From Pteria penguin (lineage: Eukaryota > Mollusca > Bivalvia > Pterioida > Pteriidae), in assembly GCA_035048485.1 (NCBI GenBank), contig CM068588.1, forward strand, positions 310,001-374,000: a stretch of DNA of 64,000 nucleotides, given 5' to 3'. Below, one piece after another: positions 47,268 to 58,610 of the stretch; the first letter of the stretch is position 1; every line of letters begins with the position of its first letter. A program made the position numbers and the translations under genes. The notes beneath the pieces were generated by a model. It was not told the DNA's origin, searched no databases, and saw nothing but the letters and a program-made list of their open reading frames with translations.

Positions 47268-47676
47268 TACTAAAGAATATCGTGTATGAGCCCCATCATT
47301 GGGTCAGCTAAAGAATAAGGGATCCCGTGTATGGGCACCATCATTTGCTTGGCTAAAGAATAAAGGATCCCGTGTATGGGCCCCATTGTTGGGTTGGCTA
47401 AAGAATAAAGATCCCGTGTATGAGCTCCGTCATTGGCTGGGCTAAAGGGTAAAGAATCTCGTATATGAACCCCATCATTAACGAGGCTAAAGAGTAAAGA
47501 ATCTCGTGTATGAACCCCATCATTAACGAGGCTTGAGACTAAAGTACCCCGTATATGAACCCGATCATTGGCATGGTTAAAGGATATAGGATCCTGTGTA
47601 TGAGCACCATCATTGGCTTGGCTAAAGAATAAAGGATCCATGTATTTAGCCCCATTATTGTGTTGGCTAAATAATA

Positions 47677-48852
47677 AATTGATTGAGTGATTTTTGTTTA
47701 ACGTCACACCACGTACTGTACGTGTACTTATTTTAGCGGGATTCATATTTTAGTTCAAAGTGCGCTAATTCATGACTACGCTAATATAGAGTACATGAGA
47801 TCGATAGAATTAAATGGGCACTTCCGTTTCAACTCTATAGTTATGTCTATCAAATAAATATCAGGAACAAATTCATCATTTATTTTGATAAAGCATAAAG
47901 AGGACACAAGTAACGATCGATTAAAGATGTTTGCATTACCGGACACTGTCGATATGATTATCACAAAACCAACGCAAGAATAAAAAAAGACGTGGTTTGA
48001 AGTTTAGGAATTAATCCCCCGCTAAGCATATCGCTTCTACAATACCGTCTATTACGTAAATATAGGCAAAGAGCGGTCAGCGATACTAGTAATGTATCTT
48101 ATATCAACTTATGAAAACAATGGCTTCGTCCGTAAAACGTAAGAATGGCATTTTGTTTTCTATATGTCTTTCTTTAAAAAAAAATATTACTTATCATTAT
48201 AACTAGGTGTTTTGCTTTCAATGATATGGTAGGTTATTGAATAAACATGAATGAAATGAGGTTGTATTTGATTCACTGCATATACTGTGAGTAAGGTAAT
48301 TGACCCGACGCTTATCATCCAAGCCAATCAACGATTTAACAACTCTCGGTACATGTACTCGTTAATTATGTCCAATGGCAAACGTGTCATACCAGCCGAT
48401 TCGATAATCGCACGTGTGGCATATATTTCAATTCCTCGTAAGTAAGATACTTAAACGCACTATTTTTTACCCAAAAACTGTTTTGAATGCGCTGATTTAA
48501 TGGATAAATTGCGCTAATCGAACATGACAAATGCGCTAATTCATGACTACGCTAAAATACTGCCGAACCCTCTTTCAGGCATTTTTCGCTAAAATTTGAT
48601 TGCGCTAATACATGTACACGTACAGTTTATGGCGACGGCATCTGCCTGACACGGGGCATACAAATTTTGACCTTTGCAATGGAAACACCCGAAGCAGTGA
48701 GGGATCTTTAATTTGCCATGCATACCACGACACTGGGCCTCGGGTTTTACTGTCTCATCCGAAAGACAGGACACCGGCATGACCAGAGCAGGAATCGAAA
48801 CCCGGCCTCCCGATTAGGAGTCCAGTGCGATACCACTAGGCCACGCCGGCTT
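47677..48852 (-). mobile_element. SINE 4 in the 45-bp array, split by a TIR element
   Basis: The head and most of the body are at 48626-48852 and the tail at 47677-47715, separated by the element 47716-48625. Flanking array units match those of SINE 3, so SINE 4 is probably a duplicate that was later hit by the TIR element. Confidence 0.8.
47716..48625. mobile_element. TIR element inserted in a SINE within the 45-bp array
   Basis: It starts CTGTACGTGTACTTATTTTA and ends TACATGTACACGTACAG, which are imperfect inverted termini. The motif GCGCTAATTCATGACTACGC occurs near both ends in the same orientation (about 47762 and 48533). The flanks are the two halves of one SINE (GTTTAACGTCAC before, TATGGCGACGGCATCTGCC after). 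The 910-base interior has no recognisable protein. Confidence 0.7.
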
Positions 48853-50736
48853 ACTAAAGAATAAAGGATCCCGTGTATGAGCCCCATCATTGGGTTAGCT
48901 AAAGAATAAGGGATCCCGTGTATGGGCACCATCATTTGCTTGGCTAAAGAACAAAGGATCCCGTGTATGAGCCCCTTTTTGGCTTGGCTTCAGAATAAAT
49001 GATCCCGTGTATGAGCACCAATATTGGCGAGACTTGAGAATAAAGTATCCCGTACATCCCGTATATGAGCCCGATCATTGGCATGGTCAAAGAATTAAGG
49101 ATCCCGTTAATGAGCCCGATCATTGGCATACCTATAGAATAAAGGATCCCGTTTATGAGCACCATCATTGGCTTGTCTAAAGAATAAAGAATAAAGAATG
49201 GGCACCATCATTAGCGACGCTTGAGAATAAAGTATCCCGTATATGAGCCCGAACATAGGCATGTTTAAAGAATAAAGGATCCCGTGAATCAGCCACATCA
49301 TTGGGTTAGCTAAAGGATAAAGGATTCCGTATATGAGCACCATCGTTGGCCTGGCATCCTGTGCATGGACCCCAACATTTGTTTGGCTTAAAACTAAGAG
49401 ATCCCGTATATGGGCACCATCATTGGCCTGGCTAAGGATAAGGGATAACGTGTATGGGCACTATCATTGGTTTGGCTAAAGATAAGGGATCCCGTATATG
49501 GGCACCTTCATTGGCTTGGCTAAGGATAAGGGATCCCGTGTATGGGCACTATCATTGGCTTGGATAAGGATAAAGGATCCCGTGTATGGGCCCTATCATT
49601 GGCTTGGCTAAGGATAAGGGATCCCGTGTATACGCACTATCATTGGCCTGGCTAAGGATAAGGGAACCCATGTATGAGCACCATTATTGGCCTGGCTAAG
49701 GATAGGGAATCCCGTGTATGAGCACCATCATTGGCATGGCTAGGGATAAAGGATCCCCTGTATGGGCACAGTCATTGACCTGGCTAAGGATAAGAGATCC
49801 CGTGTATAGGCACCATCATTGGCTTGGATAATCATAAAGGATCCCGTGTATGGGCACTATCACTGGCCTGGATAATGATAAAGGATCCCGTGTATGGGCA
49901 CTATCATAGGCCTGGCTAAGGATAAGGGATCCCGTGTATGGGCACCATCATTGGCCTGGCTAAGAACAAAGGACCCAGTGTATGCGTACAAGTTTTGGCC
50001 TGGCTAAGGATAAGGGATCTCGTGTATAGGCACTATCATTGGTGTGGCTAAGGATAAAAGATCCCGTGTATGAGAACCATCAGTGGCCTGGCTAAGGATA
50101 AAGGATCCCCTCTGTGGGCACAGTCATTGGCCTGGCTAAAGGTAAGGGATCTCGTGTATGGGCACCATCGATCATTGGCTTGGCTAATTATAAAGGATCC
50201 CGTCTATGGGCACTATCATTGGCCTGGCTAAGGATTAGGGATACTGTGTATGGGCACTATCATTGGCTTGGCTAAGGATTAGGGATCCTGTGTATGGGCA
50301 TTATCATTGGCTTGGCTAAGGATAAACGATCCCAAGTAACAACCGCATCGTTGACAGGTAAATGATTTCGCGTTTGAGTCATATTATGGATTCTTTATGG
50401 GATCCCACGTTAAAGCTCATCATTAGATTCGAGGGAGATAAATGATCCCATGTTTGAGTCCATCGATAACTTGTAAATGTATTGTCTTTCAGACAAGACA
50501 TTAAAACTTGCGGTGCCGTGTCATGACAAGATATGCATCACTGCTCAGGGAGGTCAGTTGAATAGGACAAAGTATATATCCACTGTGTCTGGCATTTCTC
50601 ATCACAACAGAAATGGCATTGATGAGACATTTTACCAAAAAAAATGACTCGAGAAAGCAAGGAGATTTTCCAGTATAATCCCCTTTTCATGTGTAACATA
50701 ACGACCATCCATCTACATGTATGTGTTGATACAAAT

Positions 50737-50892
50737 CCGCGGATTCAGAGGAGTGGACCGGGGTCTGGACCCACCCTGAGATGTGGCGAAAATTATTTTT
50801 CTTGTTATTTTTCTATGTAAAATAAATAATTTTACAAAAGTTCATTGGGAATTGGCACCCTCTCGACAAAATTTCTGGATCCACGCCTGATA
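50737..50892. repeat. GGATCC-ended MITE-like element 1
   Basis: The ends are CCGCGGATTCAGAGG and AATTTCTGGATCCACGCC. The interior has GGACCGGGGTCTGGACCCACC. Confidence 0.5.
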
Positions 50893-51063
50893 ACCACTCA
50901 TCCACCGAATGAATACGATTAATTATAAATTATTAAAAAATAAGTGCAAAAGGAATTTTCAATCTAACTGAATCAGAGAAATACTATCTGTTCTGCAGGA
51001 CTTCGTGGCAAGGGGGGAGCGATAACATTCTACAAGAATCCTTGATTATACAATTATACGTCA

Positions 51064-51255
51064 CATGCGCGGATACAGAGGGGGAAAGGGGGTCTGAAAC
51101 CCACCCACCCCCCCTCCCTTGGAATCCGAAAATTTTACCAAAAAAAATATTATTTGGGCATTTTTGGGGTTGGACCCCCCTCGTCTAAGAGAAAAATTTA
51201 CCTTTTTTTTGGTTGGACCCCCTCTGACAAAAATTTCTGGATCCGCGCATGTGTC
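51064..51255. repeat. GGATCCGCGC-ended MITE-like element 2
   Basis: The ends ACATGCGCGGATACAGAG and TCTGGATCCGCGCATGT are near-perfect inverted repeats. The interior is C-run and G-run rich. Confidence 0.6.
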
Positions 51256-51835
51256 AGTGTCATGTTAATATACAGTACAGATTATTAATTAGATATTTTT
51301 CGTCTACACATACACATGAATTAAAATGCACATGCTGGACGTCGGAATTTTTTTTTTATAAAAAGACAATGATATAATACTTTTTAATGCTAATGTGAAC
51401 ATCAAAACCCAAAATGACTGCCAGCATAAAATGAATAATATTATTCTTTACCACTGGTAAACTTGTAATACCCTAACTGCAAGCGTGTACTAATTAAATG
51501 CCTGTACGATATTGACTAGGCTGTACAATAAACTCCCATACAAATTTTAAACAATCGATTCTTGCACTTTAACGTAAATCAATGAATCCCTGCCACTATC
51601 AAGCATGAAGAGGGTATGAGATTATCAATGTACATAGAATATTTTCCTACGTAATTTTCCCTGAGTGGAACGCTACTTACTCAGTCTGGCTTGGTCATTC
51701 AAGGGCACCTCCGTCTTATCGTCCATAATGATATTAAACTATAGAGCGGATTCAAGGTCACCGCGTGTATGAATATGCACGACGGTCGGAAACACTCAAT
51801 ATACAAACGTTCTATTGAGGGCTGAGCGTTGACAG

Positions 51836-52003
51836 GCGCGGATCCAAAAGTTTTATCGAAAGGGGGTCCAGCCATGATTTTGTGTGTTAAATAATTTAAT
51901 ATTTTTAATATTTTTACAACGAAAAATAACGAGAATATAAGTTATTTAAGCCAAACCTCAAGATGGGTCCAAATCCCCAGTCCACACCTTTGGATCCGCG
52001 CAT
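51836..52003. repeat. GGATCCGCGC-ended MITE-like element 3
   Basis: The ends are GGCGCGGATCCAAAAG and CTTTGGATCCGCGC. A short variant of the same structure. Confidence 0.55.
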
Positions 52004-52479
52004 TGTTGATAGTCTCAAATTTTTAAATTGTTCAAAAGAAAAAAAGCCATTGATTATGTAAAAAAAACCTTTAGTATCTATCTCCTGTTTTCTGGCAAAT
52101 GCGTTTAATTCCAACCTTATTTTACCATTTATGTACAACCTAGCCGATATATACATGATCGGATCCAGGACTGAAGGACCAGTAGTTCTGGCCCATACTG
52201 AGATTCGGCTAATGTTACTTTGATTAGTACTTTTTGTTGTGAAACATGTATAAAATGACTACATTTCCATCCTACATTATAGTTCGACCCCTATTCGTAA
52301 AACGTTTCTTGGTATGGATCCGCTTCAAACAAATGTTTTGATCTGCGCCAGATTATGTGTACACAGAATCAGTGTGACTTCAGACGCTTCAGAATAGATC
52401 TAATCAATAATACGTGTGTGTGTGTATGCTTTGTTGTGGGGTTATCCATAAACACGTGTAAGTCGCAGATCTAGATTTA

Positions 52480-54335
52480 GATATCGCGTATGATTTAGTG
52501 ACAGAAGGGGATTCAGAAATCCATTTAGGAATCAGTGACAGTGGTGGATGTAGATGTCCTTACGACAGTAGGGGATTCGGACATCCGTATGCATGCGCGG
52601 ATCCAGAGAGGTGGACCGGCGGTCGCGATACACATGAGATTCGGCAAAATTTTACACACAAAACATGAATGGGCTCTCTCTCGGAAATTCATTGGGGTTA
52701 GACTCCTCTTGACAAAATTTCTGGATCTACTCCTGATATGATGGACTGAGAGTATTGGATGTAAATGTCCCTATGATCTAGTGACAGTAGGGGATTTAGA
52801 CATCCATATGATGGACTGACATTGGTGGCTGTAGATGTCCTATGATCTAATGACATTAGGGGAATCAGACATCCATATGATGGACTGACAGTGGTGGATG
52901 TAGATGTCCTATGATTTGGTGACAGTAGGGGAATCAGACATCCATATGATGGACTGACACTGGTGGATGTAGATATCCCTATGATCTAGTGACAGTAGCG
53001 GATTCACACATCCATATGATGGACTGACAGTAGTGGATGTAGATGTCCCTATGATCTTGTGACAGTCAAGGATTCAGACATCCATATGTTTGAATGAGAG
53101 TTGTGGATGTAGGTGTCCCTATGATCTAGTGACAGATTCAGACATTCATATGATGGACTGACAATGGTGGATGTAGATGTCCCTCTGATTTAGTGAGAGT
53201 AAGGTAATCAGACATCCATATGATGGACTGAAAGTGGTGGATGTAGATGTCCCTCTGATCTAGTGACAGCAGGGGATACAGTTATCCATATGATAGACTG
53301 GCAGTGGTGGATATAAGTGTCCGTATGATCTAGTGACAATAGGGGATTCAGACATCCATATGATGGACTGACAGTGGTGGATATAGATGCCCCTATGATC
53401 TAGTGACAGTAGGGGAAGCAGACATTCATACGATGGACTGACAGTGGTGGATGTAGATGTCCTTCTGATCTAGTGACAGTAGGGGAATCTGACATCCATA
53501 TGATGGACTGACAGTAGTGGATGTAGACGTCCCTCTGATTTAGTGACAGTAAGGTGATCAGACATCCATATGATGGATTGACATTGGTGGATGTAGATTT
53601 CCCTTTAATCTTGTTACAGTTGAGGATACAGTTATCCGAATGATAGACTGGCGGTAGTGGATATAAGTGTCCATATCATCTAGTGACAATAGGGGATTCA
53701 GACATCCATATGATGGACTGACAGTGGTGGATATAGATGTCCTATGATCTAGTGACAGTCAGGGATTCGGACATCTATATGTTTGAATGACAGTGGTGGA
53801 TGTAGATGTCCCTACGATCAAGTGACAGTAGGAGATTCAGACATCCATATGATGGACTGACAGTGGTGGCTGTAGATGTCCTATGATCTAGTGACAGTAG
53901 GAGATTCAGACATCCATATGATGGACTGACAGTAGCGGATGTAGATGTCCCGATGGTCTTCTGATGGTGGAGGATTCAGTCATCCATATGATGGATTGAC
54001 AGCTGTGAATGTAGATGTCCCTATGAGCTAATGACGGTAGCGGATTCAGATATCCAAACGATGGACTAACAGTAGTAAATCTAGATGTACTTATGGTCTA
54101 GTGACGATAGGGGATTCAGACATCCATATGCTGGAGTGAAATGGTGGATCTAGATGTCCCTATTATCTAGTGACAGTAGCGGATTCAAACATCCATATGC
54201 CGGACTGACAGTGGTGGATGTAGGTGCCCATATGATCTAGTGACAGTGGGGGATCCAAAATCCATATGACGGACTGACAGTATGAGGATGTCGATGTTCT
54301 TATGAGCTAGTGACGGTAGCAGATTCAGAAATCCA
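52480..54335. repeat. 70-bp minisatellite array
   Basis: About 25 diverged units contain GGATTCAGACATCCATATGA, TGGACTGACAGTGG, TGGATGTAGATGTCC and ATGATCTAGTGACAGTAGG. Several units lack one or more bases, so no frame stays open. One GGATCC-ended element lies in the first units. Confidence 0.93.
52592..52740. repeat. GGATCC-ended MITE-like element 4, at the start of the 70-bp array
   Basis: It begins ATGCGCGGATCCAGAGAGG and ends AATTTCTGGATCTACTCCTG. It sits between the first two units of the 70-bp minisatellite, so it inserted into the array. Confidence 0.55.
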
Positions 54336-55149
54336 TAATAGTAAAAGGTATCGAGTAAATATAAATGGAAATTAATGCATTGTTCAATATATTATGTAGG
54401 TAAGAAGCCAAGTTAATATCTTAAATAATCATAATAAATATGGATATTTAGTTTTTTAAATACTATATGACTATTTTGACTATGGGAACCGTAGTCATCA
54501 GTATATCATTACAGATTCTATATATAGTAGATCCTTACTACTGGAAAGGAAAATCCCCACCCCATCCCACCCCAATTTATAGTTCCTATTTAATTGATAT
54601 AATGTTTTCATATATTAAATAATTGTTATTTAAACTATCTATATTTAATTAATAATTTTTCTTTTCTTTAAATTCATATACGTATTATCCATGCTCATTT
54701 TTTCTATTGTTAAATTTACATTCCTTTGAAAAGCAATAGGACATGTAATCGTAATACGGAAATGATCCATAAGGAGTACAGATACATGTATATATGTACA
54801 TGTATATACCGATATACATATGTTTATTTAGAATAGGAAGAAGAGAGATAACTCACAGTAAAAGAAAGGGAATTTAAATCAAAAATATTTATATATTTAT
54901 TATCAAAAGGGAATTCTTTTTATGGAGAGAAGTTGTTTACCGTCAACAATAACAATAACTCTGTATTGCAAATTTTCGGCCTCACGACCTTTATCAAGCA
55001 ATATTTCAGATGAGAAGCTTATGTATCTTTGAAACGTAAACATGGATTTTACTTAGCTTTGTATTTGTCATCTGCAGAGCCTTCCTCTGGCCCAATGTAT
55101 GGCACAAGCCTACCCACTGAAATAGCGTTAACAACAACAATTACAACAA
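54336..55149. other. AT-rich spacer between the 70-bp array and the virus-like relic
   Basis: Contains CCCCACCCCATCCCACCCC at 54557 and ATGTACATGTATATACC-type alternating sequence near 54790. No gene. Confidence 0.5.
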
Positions 55150-56600
55150 AAACAGTTTAAAGCTATAAGAGACAATAAGACCTTAGGATAAAAAGAGGCA
55201 AGTGTCAGTGTCCAATTTGTCCGAGTTCCTATATGTGGTCCGATAGTTTGAAAAGGCATTTTAAACGTAGACACTGGAATAAACAACAACAACAACAACA
55301 GCAACCGTATATGATTGTATTTAAACATTTCACGGCAACAGTATCAGGACCATTCTCGTTTGGTAAGACTTATTTTGCCAAGATACTGCTATGAAACATT
55401 CTCAAAAAGATATCACCACCACCTGAACGTTATATTTGGTTGTATAAACTATGGCAGCCTCTCTATGATGACATCAAAAGAACTGTCCACCCACGTGTGG
55501 AATTCATTCAAGGAATATCGTTAGATCTAGAGCATGACTCGTTCATAGGCCAAAGTACTAGGAATTTCAGTATCTTGGATGACTTCATGTCAACATCTGC
55601 CAAGGATCCACGTAGCAGTGAATTATTTTCGCAGGGGAGTCATCATAGAAATCTGTCAGTGACCACCATCAATCAGAACTTATAATTCAACAAGGATCCT
55701 ACTCATAGACGCAATTATCATTACCTAGAAACGTTTAAAAGCCAATCAGTCAGCAATATGTATTAACCTTGGCACGTCAGATGTATCCAGACAAACCACA
55801 ACACATGCTACGTCATTTCAAAATGCAACATCCACACCTTATGAATATTTGTTGATAGATTTATAACTTACAACATCTACCCATCTTTCCATGCACACGA
55901 ACGTTTTTTAGGAAGTTATGAGAGACTACACAAGAACCATCACCCAACACTTCAAGGTGACAGAGGAGAAAACTATCGATCAGATAAAAAAAATCTGTCT
56001 AATGAGTATAAAACAATGCAGTCCTGTGACGATTATGGTCTTGTTTTCGGGAATATCCATGATCTAGAAAGACATGTAAAGAGCTAGTGTCCTGAAAATC
56101 TTTAACAGTAAAAGAGAAAGCAACGAGGAGGAGGAGGACGAAGAATTCCTCTCGTCAAATAAAAAGATGAAAAACAGCTATTTCAATGAAGAAGAGGATG
56201 CTTACAATCGTATGATAGATAAAACAAGAACCGATAACGAAGGCGAGTGGGACAAAAATATAAAAAAAATCTTGAGGATAGGCTCATGGAAAATAAAGCC
56301 AACAAGAAAGCTGACGAAAGATGGAGGTCAAAGACATGAAGCATTTCCACCAATAATATGGCGCCTTCATCCTTACTAACTTTCAGCTGAGTGACGGTCC
56401 CATTCATGAAAAAGTCATGGTAGATGTCTCAATTTTTCTCGAGAAAGACTATGATAGATTGACTCTATAAAGATGGCACTTCATGAAAAGCGATATCTAT
56501 TTGAAGCCACATGGGATTTCGCCAAATACGACGAAAATGAGTCTAGGGAGGAAGAAAGCAGTTATACAGAAGATGGAGATAGTTAATAAGAGAATGTGAC
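55150..56600 (+). pseudogene. Virus-like element relic: zinc finger plus packaging-ATPase-like protein
   Basis: Plus-strand pieces in several frames. First is a C2H2 finger at about 55208-55275 (CPIC, twelve residues, H-x4-H) and a CAA-coded poly-Gln linker. Then comes a P-loop of GxxxxGKT form near 55350-55380, a hydrophobic strand ending Asp-Asp (Walker B-like) near 55575 and a GSHHRNLS block near 55640. This order resembles the A32/FtsK-HerA-like genome-packaging ATPases of polinton-type and related DNA virus elements. A second finger and an acidic, Lys-rich region follow at 56020-56380, and an acidic C-terminal frame to 56585. Many stops and frameshifts make it inactive. The family assignment is by motif order only. 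Confidence 0.5.
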
Positions 56601-56699
56601 TAACTATAGATAATCAATTACACACTTTTTTTTTGTCAAAGTAACCAATTTGAAAATAGGTTCGATAGAGTTTTGCGATTCCAAACGAGGAGAATTGGT

Positions 56700-57420
56700 C
56701 CCTTACTTACTAGTCCTTGAGAAATGAATTCAACACTTTTAGAAGACATTTTAGAAGAAAGAGTGCGACCAGACTACAAAGGGACTTTATATTGTCGGAA
56801 ATGGATCTGTAGATAGGCCTCCTACTATTCTTAATGCAGATCAACAAGTAAAGGCGAATTCGGTGACTCCTGTGGCACGAGTGGTTGAGACCACATCCGA
56901 ACATGAACGAGAAAAGGCACGATCCAACCAAGTAATTTCTAGTCCTCCTACTTGCATAAGAAAATTCAATAAATGATAGCAAATGAACCACTTATGACAG
57001 TTTCGACAAACACTTTAACAATACATATTTGCATTTGTAAAACACCAAAAGACACCGTCGGACATTTTGATGACGCCGATGTGCCGATAACATGTTTCAA
57101 GGCAAATTCCCGTCCCAATTGATTTTGGGCTTGGTGTCCAGAAAAGCTTACATCGGAGATTATAACTGATCCCCGTTTAGTTTTCAAAAATATGACTGCA
57201 ACATTGTTGTATACCTCCTTGATGGCCAAACCACTACAGCCTCAATTTAAAATTATTTTATCATCTATCAGACCTTTCTCAGGGCTGGTTTGTCCCTCCC
57301 ACTTTTCATTTGCCTCCTACGCCGTTGCGTCTCATGTCTGTTTCCCTTTCTTTCCTTTTAAGGTAGGAGGATGTCATGACCCTATGTCATGGTAAACGTC
57401 GGCACGTAAAAGATTCTTAA
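56700..57420. other. Uncertain continuation of the virus-like element
   Basis: The frames 56991-56710 and 57229-56966 (minus) look protein-like in composition but match no family I recognise. The plus strand has short acidic and basic pieces. The segment ends in GGTAGGAGGATGTCATGACC and ATGTCATGGTAAACGTC, which looks like a repeat terminus. I cannot say which strand, if any, was coding. Confidence 0.25.
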
Positions 57421-57761
57421 TTGATCCGATCATAAAAAAAACTTGAATATTTAATGTTATAATGTAATGAATGTAAATATATATATTTGAAGTAGCATCA
57501 AGATGACACAAATGTGCTCTGCTCATCTAAAACCAACTAAAGTCCCTGGGGCTAGTTGTTCGAAACTTTCACCACTGGTTAGTGAAAGTTTTAGAGACAA
57601 TTACTTTGATTTATAAGATTACTGTATCAAAATCTTGATTGCGTTACAAAGCTTGTTTCATATGCTACAAATCAGTACAGAGATTATGACTTTAAATCTT
57701 CTCATTTCAAAGATATAGTTAAATGAAATTTTAACCATTGGTTAGATTTCATTAGAATTAA

Positions 57762-58110
57762 TGAACCATCGTCACTAATTGATAGCAGTATATCGAGGTA
57801 TGAAGCAGAAGATGCGCTCTATGTAGTATCTTTTACCTCGAGTTCCTTTGGATATATGATGTTGACGTGATCCTCAAATACAGGGTTGTTAATCGACAAA
57901 ACATCATCGATGTATCTGTATGTAAAGTTGAACCGAGATGCTAATTGTTTATTGCCTTTAGGGAGCAGAAACTGTATGAATTCTGCCTCGTAATAGTACA
58001 AAAATATGTCGGCCAGAAAAGGCGCGCAATTAGTACCCATAGGAATGCCAACAATCTGTTGAAACACAATATACAAAGTATGTGTCGCTGTGGCCTAAAA
58101 CGAGATATCT
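57762..58110 (-). mobile_element. PLE family B fragment (RT palm)
   Basis: The minus strand encodes QQIVGIPMGTNCAPFLADIF, then FTYRYIDDVLSINNPVFEDH. It is closest to copy 3 at 40883-41272. Truncated at both ends, it fuses at about 58110 to a different RT fragment. Confidence 0.75.
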
Positions 58111-58610
58111 CAGGGTTATCTCAAAGATATCTCAAACTCAGGGTTATCGATAACTAAAATATCATCAAGATATCTAGAGGTGTCATTGAACTTATCAAGA
58201 AGGTCGAAAGATTTAGAAGTTTGAATAGAATGCATAAAGTCTCTCTCATAACAGTATAAAAATAAATCTGCTATAAGGGGAGCGCAGTTAGTGCCCATAG
58301 GAATCCCAATAATCTGTTGATAAATCTTGCCATTAAATTGTTTATAAATATTATCCATCAAAAATGTGATGACATTACGCAATTCAGAACAAGTCCAATA
58401 TCTATAATTATCATATTGTTTATTAGACAAAAATCCAGATGTAACTGAAGTACAGAGGTATGATTAAGTCATGAGGTAAAGAGGTATATAGTGTCAAAAA
58501 TCAAAAGTAGAAACGTTATTAGCCTCAAAATTTCTCAAACGGAATTTTTCAATGACTTCGTTAGAATTTTGATAGACCAAAAGTATTAGTTGCATCCAAA
58601 ATTTATAATT
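58110..58610 (-). mobile_element. PLE fragment, family A-like RT palm
   Basis: The frame 58430-58116 encodes YWTCSELRNVITFLMDNIY, QQIIGIPMGTNCAPLIADLF and SRYLDDILVIDNPEF. It is related to but distinct from family A (IYKQFNGK for IFVQFDGK). Sequence to 58610 continues upstream motif A in broken frames. It lies head to head with family B copy 2. Confidence 0.75.

Larger units (their letters stand above)
43095..50480. repeat. 45/44-bp minisatellite array, about 7.4 kb
   Basis: The unit centres on GGATCCCGTGTATGAGCCCC, ATCATTGGCTTGGC and TAAAGAATAAA. The block 43095-43800 is degenerate (CCCATGTCAGAGCCCCATCG). The blocks 43800-47676 and 48853-49380 have a 45-base period, and 49380-50340 a 44-base period with GGATAAGGGATCCCG and CACTATCATTGGCCTG. 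The remainder decays to 50480. Because 45 is divisible by three, the minus strand stays open for up to 180 codons, reading repeats of GLIHGILYSLAKPM. That is a property of the period and not evidence of a gene. Confidence 0.93.

Noticed and set aside
43805..49343. A dozen minus-strand open frames of 62-180 codons in the 45-bp array
   Set aside because: They are automatic consequences of a stop-free tandem unit with a period divisible by three. They have no independent start context, break where SINEs or 44-base units occur, and encode only the translated repeat.
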